Shown: positions 17,413 through 27,801 of the stretch, one piece after another
How the letters are laid out: each line of letters starts with the position of its first letter
How positions within the stretch are numbered: position 1 is the stretch's first letter
NCBI GenBank assembly: GCA_021811185.1
Contig: JAJZPL010000010.1
Coordinates: 1-64,000 of the forward strand
Length of the DNA: 64,000 nt
DNA from: a bacterium
Lineage (GTDB): Bacteria > Elusimicrobiota > Elusimicrobia > Elusimicrobiales > UBA9959
Direction: 5' to 3'
Position numbers and translations under genes: made by a program
The notes under the pieces: generated by a model
The model's input: the letters and a program-made list of their open reading frames with translations, nothing else
Told to the model about the DNA's origin: nothing
Database searches by the model: none

Positions 17413-18032
17413 TTTTTTATCCTTTTGAATTTCTTTACCGCCCGGCCGGTTTTGCCGCCGGCGAAGACCGAAGAGACCACGGAGACCATATCGGCGCCCG
17501 CGGCGTACACGGCGCCGGCGTTCTGCGCCGTGATGCCGCCTATGGCCACCAGCGGCACTTTAACGATCCTCGAGGCCTCGGTGAATACCGATAACGGCAC
17601 GATGGCCTCTTCGGGTTTTGTCGGCGAACGGAAGCAGGCGCCGAACGAGACATAGTCCGCCCCGGCCTTTTCCATCCTGAGCGCCAGTTCGATATCTCCG
17701 TAGCAGGAAACGCCGATGAGGGCTTTGTTCCCTAGCAGCTGCCTGGCCGCTTCCACGGAGGCGTCGTCCCTGCCCAGGTGCACGCCGTCGGCGCCGATGG
17801 CGGCCGCCAGCAGCGGGTCGTCGTTTATCAGGAGCTTGGCGCCGTGCGCGTGCGCCGCGAGGACCACCTCTTTGCCCAGTGCGAGCCGGTCGCGCAGCCG
17901 GCTGGCTTTTTCGCGCAGCTGGATGATGCCGGCCCCGGCCGCGGCGGCTTCCGCCACCCTTTTGACGAAGTCTTTTCTCGAGAGCAGTTTCTCGTCGGTA
18001 ATAACGTAGAGCCCTCCGGGGAGCTTCTTCAC
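17409..18032 (-). CDS. thiE: Thiamine-phosphate synthase
   Basis: This 207-residue TIM-barrel enzyme couples HMP-PP with thiazole phosphate to give thiamine phosphate and pyrophosphate. The family markers are YVITD near the start, GAGIIQLREK, LLINDDPLLAAAIGADGVHLG, and PLVAIGGIT. The length is typical. Translation starts at GTG (18032) in a GTGA overlap with thiD and ends in an ATGA overlap with the frameshifted AIR-synthase gene. It is transcribed with thiC and thiD under the TPP riboswitch near 20230. Confidence 0.95.
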   Translation of the reverse strand: MKKLPGGLYVITDEKLLSRKDFVKRVAEAAAAGAGIIQLREKASRLRDRLALGKEVVLAAHAHGAKLLINDDPLLAAAIGADGVHLGRDDASVEAARQLLGNKALIGVSCYGDIELALRMEKAGADYVSFGACFRSPTKPEEAIVPLSVFTEASRIVKVPLVAIGGITAQNAGAVYAAGADMVSVVSSVFAGGKTGRAVKKFKRIKK

Positions 18033-18817
18033 GCAAGCCTCCAGAAGTGGTTAAGCGGCCCGTGGCCGCCGCCCAGCGCGAAGGAATTGCGGATAGCTCC
18101 GCCGACGTACTTAACGGCTTCCCGCACGGCTTCGCGCGGCCCCTGCCCCAGCGCCAGGCCCGCGGCGACGGCGGCCGAGAGCGTGCAGCCGGTGCCGTGG
18201 GTGTTCTTCGTCCCGAGCCGAGGCGAGCGGAAAGCCGTGAAGACCTTGCCGTCGAAGAGCAGGTCCTCGCAGAAAGGGCCTTCCAGGTGGCCGCCTTTCA
18301 ACAGCACGTAGGCGGGCCCTAGGGCGCGGATCGCCCGCGCGGCCCGGCGGGCGCTGGCCGCGTCCGTTACGGGAATGCCCGCCAGCCGCGCGGCCTCCGG
18401 CGCGTTGGGGGTGATCACCAGCGCCAGCGGGAGCAGTTTCTTTATCAGCGCGCCCGCCGCCCGCGGTTCCAGCAGGGCGTGCCCGCTCTTGGCGAACATT
18501 ACCGGGTCCACTACCAGGTTCCTGACACGGTGGGCCTTAAGTCTGGCCGCCACCTCCGCGATCACCGGGGCCGAGGCCAGCATGCCTGTCTTCACGGCGT
18601 CGGTACCCAGGTCCTCCAGTACCGCGTCTATCTGCGCCGCAACTACCAAAGGCGGTACCGGCGAAACGCCTCGTACGCCCAGGGTGTTCTGTACTGTAAC
18701 CGAAGTTACAGCCGACATCCCGTAGACCTTGAAGGCGGTGAAGGTCTTCAGGTCCGCCTGCAGCCCCGCCCCGCCGCCGGGGTCCGAGCCGGCTATAGTA
18801 AGGGCCCTGGCGGTCAT
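18029..18817 (-). CDS. thiD: Hydroxymethylpyrimidine/phosphomethylpyrimidine kinase
   Basis: A ribokinase-fold kinase of 262 residues that phosphorylates HMP and HMP-P with ATP to HMP-PP. It begins MTARALTIAGSDPGGGAGLQAD, the diagnostic N-terminal substrate loop. NTHGTGCTLSAAVA, the anion hole and catalytic Asp-containing region of ribokinases, is near residues 205-218 (the catalytic base is usually in the GTGC loop). I selected the ATG at 18817, which makes an ATGA overlap with thiC; an upstream in-frame start would lie inside thiC. Lengths and order fit a compact thiamine operon. Confidence 0.95.
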   Translation of the reverse strand: MTARALTIAGSDPGGGAGLQADLKTFTAFKVYGMSAVTSVTVQNTLGVRGVSPVPPLVVAAQIDAVLEDLGTDAVKTGMLASAPVIAEVAARLKAHRVRNLVVDPVMFAKSGHALLEPRAAGALIKKLLPLALVITPNAPEAARLAGIPVTDAASARRAARAIRALGPAYVLLKGGHLEGPFCEDLLFDGKVFTAFRSPRLGTKNTHGTGCTLSAAVAAGLALGQGPREAVREAVKYVGGAIRNSFALGGGHGPLNHFWRLA

Positions 18818-20100
18818 GCCGCGACCTTCTTTCCCAGCGTCCGGGACACGCGCATGGAGCAGAAGTCCGGGCCGCACATGGTGCAGAACTTTTTATCCTC
18901 GGTTTTTTCAGGCAGGCCTTCCGAATGCATGCAGCGGGCCCGCCCGGGATCCAGCGCGGTGCGGAATTGTTTCTCCCAGTCGAAGGCGTAGCGGGCCTTC
19001 GACATGGCCAGGTCGCGGCCGGCGGCGCCCGCTCGGCCGCGGGCTATGTCCGCGGCGTGCGCGGCTATCCTGGAGGCCATCAGGCCCTGCCTTACGTCCT
19101 CCAGCTCCGGCAGGCCGAGGTGTTCCTTAGGCGTGACGTAGCACAGGAAGGACGCGCCGGCCCAGCCGGCGACGGCCCCGCCGATGGCCGCCGTAATGTG
19201 GTCGTAGCCGGCGCCGACGTCGGTGACCAGAGGGCCAAGCACGTAGAAAGGCGCGCCGGAGCAGAGCTTTTCCGCTTTTTCTACGTTCAGGAAGACCTTG
19301 TCCAGCGGCACGTGGCCGGGGCCTTCCACCATGACCTGCACGCCGGCCGCCCTGGCCCGCTTCACCAGCCCGCCCAGAACTTCCAGCTCGGCGAACTGCG
19401 CCTCGTCGCAGGCGTCGGCCAGCGAACCGGGGCGCAGCCCGTCGCCCAGGCTGAACGTGACGTCGTGCTTCCGGAAGATGGCGCAGATCTCGTCGAAGAA
19501 AGTGTAGAACGGGTTCTCAGCGCTGTTGAGTTCCATCCATTTGGCTATGGCCGCCCCGCCGCGCGAGACTATGCCCGTGACGCGGCCGCGGACCAGCGGC
19601 AAATGCGCGCGCAGCAGACCCGCGTGGACGGTCATAAAGTCCACGCCGGCTTCGGCGTGTTCCCCGATAACTTCCAGCAGCAGGGTTTTGCTTATTCCCT
19701 TCGCGCCGCCCGCCCGGGCCAGGGCTTCGTACAAGGGCACGGTGCCCAGCGGCAGCGTGCAGCGGCCGAGGAGCTCCTTCCTGATGGCGCGAAGGTCCCC
19801 GCCGGTGGAAAGGTCCATCACGGTATCGGCCCCGAGTTCCATGGCCAGCTCCAGTTTCTTTATTTCTTTCTTCAGCCCGGAACCCGCGCCGGAGGTCCCA
19901 AGGTTAACGTTTACCTTGCAGTTGAAGGCCTTGCCTATGGCGGCGGGGAACAGGTTCTTATGATTGACGTTGGCGGGCACGACGGCGCGGCCGGCCGCCG
20001 TTTCTTTGAGCAGCAGGCCGGCTTGCGCGCCCTCGCGGGCGGCGGCTTTCACTACTTCAGGGGTTAAAGCTCCCTTTCGGGCCGATTCTAGCTGTGTCAT
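18814..20100 (-). CDS. thiC: Phosphomethylpyrimidine synthase
   Basis: A radical SAM enzyme of 428 residues that converts 5-aminoimidazole ribotide into HMP-P, the pyrimidine of thiamine. It has the unusual C-terminal iron-sulfur motif CTMCGPDFC (CX2CX4C), which holds the 4Fe-4S cluster, and conserved MVEGPGHVP and PFYVLGPLVTDVGAGYDHI. It is the shorter form of the family lacking the long N-terminal domain of proteobacterial ThiC. It is the first gene of the operon and directly downstream of a TPP riboswitch with a terminator. Its stop overlaps thiD. Confidence 0.97.
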   Translation of the reverse strand: MTQLESARKGALTPEVVKAAAREGAQAGLLLKETAAGRAVVPANVNHKNLFPAAIGKAFNCKVNVNLGTSGAGSGLKKEIKKLELAMELGADTVMDLSTGGDLRAIRKELLGRCTLPLGTVPLYEALARAGGAKGISKTLLLEVIGEHAEAGVDFMTVHAGLLRAHLPLVRGRVTGIVSRGGAAIAKWMELNSAENPFYTFFDEICAIFRKHDVTFSLGDGLRPGSLADACDEAQFAELEVLGGLVKRARAAGVQVMVEGPGHVPLDKVFLNVEKAEKLCSGAPFYVLGPLVTDVGAGYDHITAAIGGAVAGWAGASFLCYVTPKEHLGLPELEDVRQGLMASRIAAHAADIARGRAGAAGRDLAMSKARYAFDWEKQFRTALDPGRARCMHSEGLPEKTEDKKFCTMCGPDFCSMRVSRTLGKKVAA

Positions 20101-20130
20101 TTTGTCCTTTGGTCGAGGAAAAATGACAAT

Positions 20131-20159
20131 AAAAAACCGGCCGCGATGGCGCAGTCGGC
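20131..20159 (-). terminator. Riboswitch-controlled intrinsic terminator upstream of thiC
   Basis: On the minus strand GCCGACTGCG pairs with CGCGGCCGGT across a CCAT loop with one A-C mismatch, followed by six T residues. It sits 25 bases beyond the TPP aptamer and about 30 bases before the thiC start, the position of an attenuator. This suggests that TPP binding ends transcription before thiC. Confidence 0.75.
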
Positions 20160-20183
20160 AATATGTGTACGTACCCTTTCATT

Positions 20184-20272
20184 TTCCCTCCGCTGGTATT
20201 ACCCAGTTCAAGTTTTAAGGGTCTTCCGGCAACACCGGAACTCTCAGCCTGGTAACAACCAAGCTCCCCGAT
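20184..20272 (-). promoter_or_regulatory. TPP (THI-box) riboswitch
   Basis: The minus strand reads GGGGAGCTTGG, then CTGAGAG, a hairpin CCGGTGTTGCCGG, GACCCTT, and CTGGGTAATACCAGCG followed by GAGGGAA. These are the conserved blocks of the thiamine pyrophosphate aptamer in the right order and spacing. It lies upstream of thiC. A TAGAAT -10-like box is 7 bases upstream (20279-20284), so the aptamer begins near the transcript's 5' end. The adjacent terminator supplies the expression platform. Confidence 0.96.
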
Positions 20273-20298
20273 ATTTATATTCTAACAAAAAAGCGCGC

Positions 20299-21414
20299 TT
20301 ACTTGGCGCGGGTCAGGGTTATTACGGGGATCTCCGCCTTGGCCAGCCAGCGCAGCGGCGGGCCCCAGGTGCCCGCCCCCGACGTGATATAGAACGCGCT
20401 GTTCTTTATGTGTTCGAGCCCGTAGAAATGCGGGTAGAACAGTTTGGTGAAGATATGGAAGGGGAAGATCTGGCCGCGGTGCGTATGGCCTGAGAGCACG
20501 AAGTAATCCCCGCTGGCGGCGATCTCCGGGTAGTACACCGGCTGGTGGCTCATCAGGATGGAGAATTTCCCGTTCCTGCTCCTGTTCAGGATGTCCGTTA
20601 CGTCCTTTACCAGCAAATGTTCTGTGTGGATGTCGCCCAGGCCCGCCAGCCGGATAGCGCCGAGGTCGAGCGATTCGTTCTTGAGCAGCTTGATGCCGAA
20701 GGTTTTGTAAGCGGCCATGGCCGCTTCCAGGCCGTAATAATACTCGTGGTTGCCCAGCGCCCCGAAGAGCCCGAGCCGGCTTTTAATTTTAAGGGTGAGG
20801 TCGCTTACGGTCTTAAGGTCGGAAAGGCCCGGGTCTATCAGGTCGCCGGTCACCAGCACCAGGTCCGGCTTCTCGGCGTTGATCAGGTCCACTATGCCCG
20901 CCAGCTGGCGCAGCTTCCAGCGCGCGTCCAGGTGGAGGTCCGAGATCTGCGCTATTTTAAAACCTTCCAGCTCCGGCGGCAGGTTCTTTATGTCCGCGGT
21001 CACGCGCTTTATCCCCGGGACCTTGTGGCCGTTGTAGAAGCCGTTCACCAGGATGAAAGCCAGCGCGGCGAAGGTGAAGGAAGCCAGGTACGGGGCCTGT
21101 ACCCCCGGCACCCGGCGCAGCACGAGCCCGGCAAGGTCCGAGCACGCGAAAACGAAACTGGTTATAAGTATGACGCCCATCCAGGCGTAGCAGGCGGCGT
21201 AGAGCGGGTCCAGCGCCGGGGCCTGGTAGTGGCGCCGGAGGAACATGGCGAAAGGGGAAAGGAAAGCTACCAGCAGCAGCGCGCCGCGCAGCCAGGAAGC
21301 GCCGGCGGGCCCCAGCGTGAAGGCCCGCGCGATCCAGCGTGCCGCGTAAAAATGCAGGCCGACGTAAGAGGCGACCAGGGCGATGAAAATGGGGAGGAAG
21401 TGGTAGGGTTTCAT
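20299..21414 (-). CDS. Membrane-anchored metallophosphoesterase
   Basis: A 371-residue protein with about four N-terminal membrane helices, then a calcineurin-like phosphoesterase domain from about residue 145. All metal-binding blocks are present: ISDLHLD, GDLIDPG, GNHEYY, HQP and SGHTHRGQ. This matches the YkuE/YaeI-like group, where the domain may cleave a lipid phosphodiester such as a nucleotide-linked lipid; the actual substrate here is unknown. It follows the pilin gene by 62 bases and ends just before the thiamine riboswitch, possibly sharing sequence with its -35 region. The orientation of the catalytic domain cannot be judged. Confidence 0.88.
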   Translation of the reverse strand: MKPYHFLPIFIALVASYVGLHFYAARWIARAFTLGPAGASWLRGALLLVAFLSPFAMFLRRHYQAPALDPLYAACYAWMGVILITSFVFACSDLAGLVLRRVPGVQAPYLASFTFAALAFILVNGFYNGHKVPGIKRVTADIKNLPPELEGFKIAQISDLHLDARWKLRQLAGIVDLINAEKPDLVLVTGDLIDPGLSDLKTVSDLTLKIKSRLGLFGALGNHEYYYGLEAAMAAYKTFGIKLLKNESLDLGAIRLAGLGDIHTEHLLVKDVTDILNRSRNGKFSILMSHQPVYYPEIAASGDYFVLSGHTHRGQIFPFHIFTKLFYPHFYGLEHIKNSAFYITSGAGTWGPPLRWLAKAEIPVITLTRAK

Positions 21415-21478
21415 ATTTTACGGCGCGGCCCGACTGCCTGCTGTTGGAGGATGTTCCTGAAGAAGAGAGCGGCGGCCG

Positions 21479-21916
21479 TCATAAAAGGCTCCAATCTTCG
21501 CCTTTGATGTCCAGATGCGAGCAGTTCACCGAGATCCGGCCCCAATCCCTGTCGGAGGGGTTATTGATGTAGGCCCAGCCGCCGAAGTCGGTTATGTATG
21601 TTCCGGTCGAACTGCCAGCCGCTACGTCTGCTATTGTCAGGTGGGGGGTGCGGGGTACCTTTACCAGCGGAATGCTGTTTATGTACTTGTGGGTAGCCAG
21701 CAGGGACGAGAGGTCGTCGGCGGGGTACCAGCCCTGGTTGTCGGCGTAGTAAACGGAAATGGCGGAGCGCAGCGTGGAAAGCGCTCCCTTGGTATAGCCT
21801 TCCTTGGATTTGTCTATAAGGTCGGCGAACTTCGGGATGGCGATCGCCGCCAGGATGCCTATAATAGCCACTACGATCATCAGCTCGATAAGCGTGAAAG
21901 CGTTTCTTTTTCCCAT
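21479..21916 (-). CDS. Type IV pilin/GspG-like protein
   Basis: A 145-residue pilin-fold protein with a class III signal: short basic leader MGKRNA, then FTLIELMIVVAIIGILAAIAIP with the conserved Glu at +5 of the mature protein. The residue before the cleavage site is Ala and not the usual Gly. The C-terminal domain resembles major pseudopilins (GspG) with a WYPADDLSSL segment. Such proteins form type IV pili or secretion pseudopili at the inner membrane and need prepilin peptidase, which is not in this window. It begins 2 bases after the ankyrin-gene stop. Exact role unknown. Confidence 0.9.
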   Translation of the reverse strand: MGKRNAFTLIELMIVVAIIGILAAIAIPKFADLIDKSKEGYTKGALSTLRSAISVYYADNQGWYPADDLSSLLATHKYINSIPLVKVPRTPHLTIADVAAGSSTGTYITDFGGWAYINNPSDRDWGRISVNCSHLDIKGEDWSLL

Positions 21917-21918
21917 TT

Positions 21919-22602
21919 CTAATGCTTTTTGCGGCCGGCAGGTTTTACGTAAGGCTCGTTCTTTATAAGGGCTTCAAGTTCCGGGTAGCCGCTCATTTTC
22001 GCTATTTCGGCGGCGGTCTGGCCGTCGGCGTTGGTTTTGTAAGGGTTCGCCCCCAGCGCCAGCAGCTCCTTAATGGTAGCCTCGCGGCCGCGGTTCGCCG
22101 CCATCATCAGCGCGGTGTTGCCGTTGCTGTCCTTGAATTCCAGGTTGGCCCCGCCCTCGGCCAGGGCCTTGACGACCTCGGTGCGGCCTTGCAGGGCGGC
22201 CCACATCAGGGGCGGCCAGCCCAGCCGGTCCAGCGCCCCGGTCCTGGCGCCGGCGGAGATCAGGTAGCGTACCGTTTCCAGGCGGCTCCAGCGCGACGCT
22301 ATGTGCAGCGCGGTCTCGCCTTTGGAGTTGCGGGCGTCGATGTTGCCGCCGCGGGCGATGAGCAGGGCCAGGGTATCCACGTTGTCCTTGGCGGCCGCCC
22401 ACATAAGCGGGGTCCAGCCGGCCTGGTCCGTGATGTTTGGGTCTATGCCGGAATCCAGCAGCTTCTTCATGTTGCGCGTGTAGTCGTTCTTGGCGGCTTT
22501 GAACATCCGCTCCTGGGGCGTGCCCAGGGGGATGTCGCAGCCGGCGCTGAACATGGAAAGTGCGGCTAAAGCCGCGATGAGAATAGCGTTCCCCCGCTTC
22601 AT
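21919..22602 (-). CDS. Ankyrin-repeat lipoprotein
   Basis: A 227-residue protein with a signal peptide ending in FSAGC, a probable lipoprotein cleavage site, although the lipobox is imperfect. Four to five ankyrin repeats follow (GWTPLMWAAAK, GETALHIASR, GWPPLMWAALQ, GNTALMMAANR and DGQTAAEIAKMS). Such repeats bind other proteins; here the protein is likely periplasmic or outer-membrane anchored. The start was set at ATG 22602, after a hydrophobic-poor extension. A TATATT ends 7 bases before this ATG within the 20-base gap after the fumarase gene. It is followed directly by the pilin-like gene. Partner unknown. Confidence 0.82.
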   Translation of the reverse strand: MKRGNAILIAALAALSMFSAGCDIPLGTPQERMFKAAKNDYTRNMKKLLDSGIDPNITDQAGWTPLMWAAAKDNVDTLALLIARGGNIDARNSKGETALHIASRWSRLETVRYLISAGARTGALDRLGWPPLMWAALQGRTEVVKALAEGGANLEFKDSNGNTALMMAANRGREATIKELLALGANPYKTNADGQTAAEIAKMSGYPELEALIKNEPYVKPAGRKKH

Positions 22603-22622
22603 GCAGTTAAATATATAAATAA

Positions 22623-24269
22623 TCAGGCCTGTATACAAGGGGCAGCCGGTATGCAGGCCGGCTTTGTGAAAAGATCCCCGCCCTTGTCGTCCACCAGGAT
22701 AAAGGCCGGGAAGTTGGAGACGTCTATGGCGAGTACCGCTTCCATCCCGAGCTCCGGGTAATCCAGAGTCTCCACTCTTTTAACGCAGCGCCCGGCCAGC
22801 AGGGCGGCCGGGCCTCCGGGCGCGCCCAGGTAGAAGCCGCCGTATTTAAGGCAGGCGGCGGTAACTTCCGGCGAACGGCCGCCCTTGCCCAGCATGACGA
22901 GGGACGCGCCGTGGGCTTGCAGCAGGTCTACGTAGGGGTCCATGCGGCCCGCCGTGGTGGGGCCGAGGGAACCTGAAGGTTTTCCGGCGGGCCGCTTGGC
23001 GGGCCCGGCGTAAAAGAGCGGGTGCTCTTTAAGGTAGCCGGGCAGTTCCTTGCCGGAGTCCAGGAGTTCCTTGAATTTAGCGTGCGCGAGGTCCCGCGCC
23101 GCCACCAGGCGGCCCGTCAGCGCCAGGCGCGTGCCGACGGGGTATTTAGAGAGCTGCGCGCGGACTTCCGCCAGCGGCCTGTCCAGGTCCACGACGGCGC
23201 AGCCGCCGGGGGAAGAGAATCCGGCGCGGATCTCTGCCGGGATAAGGCTGCCGGGGTCCCGGTCGAGCTCTTCCAGCCAGGCGCCGTCCCTGTCTATGCG
23301 GGCCAGCACGTTGCGGTCCGAAGAGCAGGACACGCCCATGCCTATGGGCAGCGAGGCGGCGTGGCGGGGCAGGCGCACCACCCGCACTTCGTGCGCGAAA
23401 TATTTGCCGCCGAACTGCGCGCCTAAACCGAATTGCCGCGAGGCTTCCAGGAGTTCCGCTTCCAGCCCCTTGTCGCGGAAGGCGCGCCCGGCCGCGCCCG
23501 GTTCTCCCGGCAGGGCGTCCAGGGCGCCGGCGGAGGCCAGTTTGACCGTTTTAAGGCACAGTTCCGGCGAGGCGCCGCCGACGACGAAAACTACGTGGTA
23601 GGGGGGGCAGGCCGCGGTGCCGAGCGAACGCATTTTCTCTACCAGGAAAGGTTTGAGGTTCTCCGGGGCGAGCACGGCCGGGGTCTGCTGGTAAAGCATG
23701 GTCTTGTTGGCCGAGCCCCCGCCTTTGGCCAGGAAAAGGAATTCGTAGGCCATGCCAGGCCTGGCGGTAATTTCCACCTGGGCCGGGAGGTTGCTGCCGG
23801 AGTTCTTCTCGCGGTACATGTCTTCGGCCAGCAGCTGGGAATAGCGCAGGTTCTCGCGGGCGTAGGTCTCGCCGATCCCCCGGGCGAGCAGTTCCACGTC
23901 TTTGGCGCGGGTCCACACCTGTTCGCCTTTGCCCGCCAGCACCAGGGCGGTGCCGGTGTCCTGGCAGAGCGGCAGCTCGAAGGCAGCGGCTACGGCGGCG
24001 TTCTCGAGCAGGCAGTAAGCCATGAACCTGTCGTTCTCCGAGGCTTCGGGGTCGGCGAAGATGGCGGCCAGTTTCTCGTTGTGGGCGCGCCGCAACAGGA
24101 AAGAAACGTCCCGCATGGCCTCGCGCGCCAGGGCGGTGAGCGTCTCGGGGGCTATCTCCAGGATCTCCCTGCCGCCGGCGTTGATCACTTTAACGCCGTC
24201 TTTCGAAAGCAGGCGGAATTTAGACCCGGGCGCGGGCGGCTGGAAGAGCTCGTCGTTGAAATCAGTCAT
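22623..24269 (-). CDS. Fumarate hydratase, class I (iron-sulfur)
   Basis: A 548-residue oxygen-sensitive fumarase that interconverts fumarate and malate with a 4Fe-4S cluster. The size is close to the two-domain FumA/FumB type. Signature segments include LCQDTGTA, GGSANKTML, ACPPYHVVFVVGG, and GVSCSSDRN, giving the three cluster cysteines typical of the family. The C-terminal part has GPTTAGRMDPYV, which includes the catalytic region of the smaller subunit family. It starts 16 bases after the iron-sulfur subunit of fumarate reductase/succinate dehydrogenase, linking consecutive TCA steps in one operon. Confidence 0.95.
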   Translation of the reverse strand: MTDFNDELFQPPAPGSKFRLLSKDGVKVINAGGREILEIAPETLTALAREAMRDVSFLLRRAHNEKLAAIFADPEASENDRFMAYCLLENAAVAAAFELPLCQDTGTALVLAGKGEQVWTRAKDVELLARGIGETYARENLRYSQLLAEDMYREKNSGSNLPAQVEITARPGMAYEFLFLAKGGGSANKTMLYQQTPAVLAPENLKPFLVEKMRSLGTAACPPYHVVFVVGGASPELCLKTVKLASAGALDALPGEPGAAGRAFRDKGLEAELLEASRQFGLGAQFGGKYFAHEVRVVRLPRHAASLPIGMGVSCSSDRNVLARIDRDGAWLEELDRDPGSLIPAEIRAGFSSPGGCAVVDLDRPLAEVRAQLSKYPVGTRLALTGRLVAARDLAHAKFKELLDSGKELPGYLKEHPLFYAGPAKRPAGKPSGSLGPTTAGRMDPYVDLLQAHGASLVMLGKGGRSPEVTAACLKYGGFYLGAPGGPAALLAGRCVKRVETLDYPELGMEAVLAIDVSNFPAFILVDDKGGDLFTKPACIPAAPCIQA

Positions 24270-24285
24270 GGTCCTCGCAAAAACG

Positions 24286-25053
24286 CTATTTCTTGGAGAC
24301 GAAATTCGCGCGCAGGAACTCGCGGTTCAGCCTGGCTATTGTGGAAACCTTTATCTCTTTAGGGCAGACCGCCTCGCACTCGTACTCGTTGCCGCAGCAG
24401 CCGAAGCCTTCCTTGTCCATGGCGGCCGCCATCCTGAGCGCGCGTTCGGCCCTTTCGGGCCCGCCCTGCGGCAGCAGCGCCAGCTGGGAGATCCTGGCGC
24501 CGGTAAAAAGCATGGCCGAACCATTGGGGCAGGCCGCCACGCACGCGCCGCAGCCGATGCAGGCCGCGGCGTCCATGGCTTCTTCGGCTTTCTCCTTCTC
24601 CACCAGGATGGCGTTGGCGTCCGGGGCGGAGCCGGTATCGGCGGAGATGAAGCCGCCCGCCATCATCACCCGGTCGAGCGCCGAACGGTCCACCACCAGG
24701 TCCTTGATCACCGGGAAGGTCTTCACGCGCCAGGGTTCCACGGTTATCACGTCGCCGTCCCTGAACCGGCGCATGCGCAGCTGGCACACGGTCGAGTGCT
24801 CGTCGGGGCCGTGCACGTCCCCGTTCACCACCAGGCCGCAGCTGCCGCAGATCCCTTCGCGGCAGTCGCTCTCGAAAGCCACCGGAACCTCGCCTTTTTT
24901 AAGAAGGTCCTCGTTCAGCACGTCGAGCATTTCCAGGAACGACATCTGCGGGGTGGCGTCTTTAACTTTGTACGAGACCATCCTGCCGGGCTCGCGCGGG
25001 CCGGCCTGGCGCCAGAGGCGCACGGTGATATTAAAGCGTTTGGCGTTGGGCAT
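24286..25053 (-). CDS. Succinate dehydrogenase/fumarate reductase iron-sulfur subunit
   Basis: A 255-residue subunit carrying three Fe-S centres that pass electrons between FAD and quinone. The 2Fe-2S motif is CREGICGSCG with a later Cys at HSTVCQ; a ferredoxin-type CIGCGACVAACP and a terminal CCGNEYECEAVCP provide the 4Fe-4S and 3Fe-4S ligands. It resembles the Bacteroides/Wolinella-like B subunit. It begins 1 base after the flavoprotein stop (TAA/ATG), so translation is coupled. Direction of catalysis cannot be told from sequence. Confidence 0.95.
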   Translation of the reverse strand: MPNAKRFNITVRLWRQAGPREPGRMVSYKVKDATPQMSFLEMLDVLNEDLLKKGEVPVAFESDCREGICGSCGLVVNGDVHGPDEHSTVCQLRMRRFRDGDVITVEPWRVKTFPVIKDLVVDRSALDRVMMAGGFISADTGSAPDANAILVEKEKAEEAMDAAACIGCGACVAACPNGSAMLFTGARISQLALLPQGGPERAERALRMAAAMDKEGFGCCGNEYECEAVCPKEIKVSTIARLNREFLRANFVSKK

Positions 25054-25054
25054 G

Positions 25055-26968
<1,914 letters not shown>

Positions 26969-26978
26969 TTTGTCCTCT

Positions 26979-27662
26979 CTACTTGATCACCACTACCTGG
27001 TAGCCGGCTTCGGCGGCCTTCAGGTCTATGCCGGCCAGGAAATACAGGGAGATCAGCGCGAAGCCGGTCATGGCCAGGGCCACGGCCAGGCCGCCGGCCT
27101 TTACGAGCGGCGTGTACTTGGGGTGGCTCAGGCCGAGGGTCTGGAAGGCGCTCTGCATGCCGTGGCTCAGGTGCAGCGCCAGCGCCAGCGAGCCGGCCAG
27201 GTAGATGGCCGCGAAAAGCGGGCTGCGGAAATCCGAGGTGACCATCTGGTAGAACCCCATGGAGTGGTCGGAGAAACGGAAGGTGAACAGGTGGTAGAGC
27301 AGGTAGGCCAGCAGCGCCGCCGAGGTGTAAAGCATGGTGGCCGAGCCTATGGTCCGCCCGCCCTGCCAGCGGCGCGCCTCGTAGCCGCGCGGGGCCGTAA
27401 GGAAGTCCTCTACCCGGACCCAGACGCCGGAAACGATATGGGCGAGGAACAAGGCCAGCAGGATGACTTCCAGGAAAGGGGTTACCGGGTTGGCGAGCAG
27501 GAACTCAACCCAGCCGTTGTAGAACACCTCGCCCTTGAACAGCAGCAGGTTCTCCGCCAGGTGGAGGAGCATGAAGGCGCCCAGCAGCAGGCCGGACACG
27601 GCCATTACGGCTTTTCTCCCCAGGGAGGTTGTAGCCAGGCGTTTAATAAAAGTAATATCCAT
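26979..27662 (-). CDS. Succinate dehydrogenase/fumarate reductase cytochrome b subunit
   Basis: A 227-residue membrane anchor with five predicted helices and histidines in the helix ends ([39 protein letters not shown]), which fit a di-haem cytochrome b558 type seen in B. subtilis and Bacteroidetes. It binds quinone and the FAD/Fe-S head. A GGAG lies 8 bases before the ATG. It is first in the operon and divergent from the large NHL-repeat gene. Confidence 0.92.
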   Translation of the reverse strand: MDITFIKRLATTSLGRKAVMAVSGLLLGAFMLLHLAENLLLFKGEVFYNGWVEFLLANPVTPFLEVILLALFLAHIVSGVWVRVEDFLTAPRGYEARRWQGGRTIGSATMLYTSAALLAYLLYHLFTFRFSDHSMGFYQMVTSDFRSPLFAAIYLAGSLALALHLSHGMQSAFQTLGLSHPKYTPLVKAGGLAVALAMTGFALISLYFLAGIDLKAAEAGYQVVVIK

Positions 27663-27801
27663 CTATACGGCTCCGTGACCACCGGAATAAACTGTATCGT
27701 AAAACATTAGCGGTACGGAAGGCAAGGCATAGCCCGCAACGCAAACGGGGGGAAATTTAATAGAATATAGTATTCAGTATTACGCATGGGGAGGCAGTAC
27801 A
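27663..27801. promoter_or_regulatory. Divergent promoter region between the sdh/frd operon and the NHL-repeat gene
   Basis: The 139-base gap is AT-rich at its right end, with TAGAAT and TATAGT near 27761-27771 and a GGGGAGG ribosome site at 27789-27795 for the plus-strand gene. No clear regulator site is visible. Confidence 0.4.
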
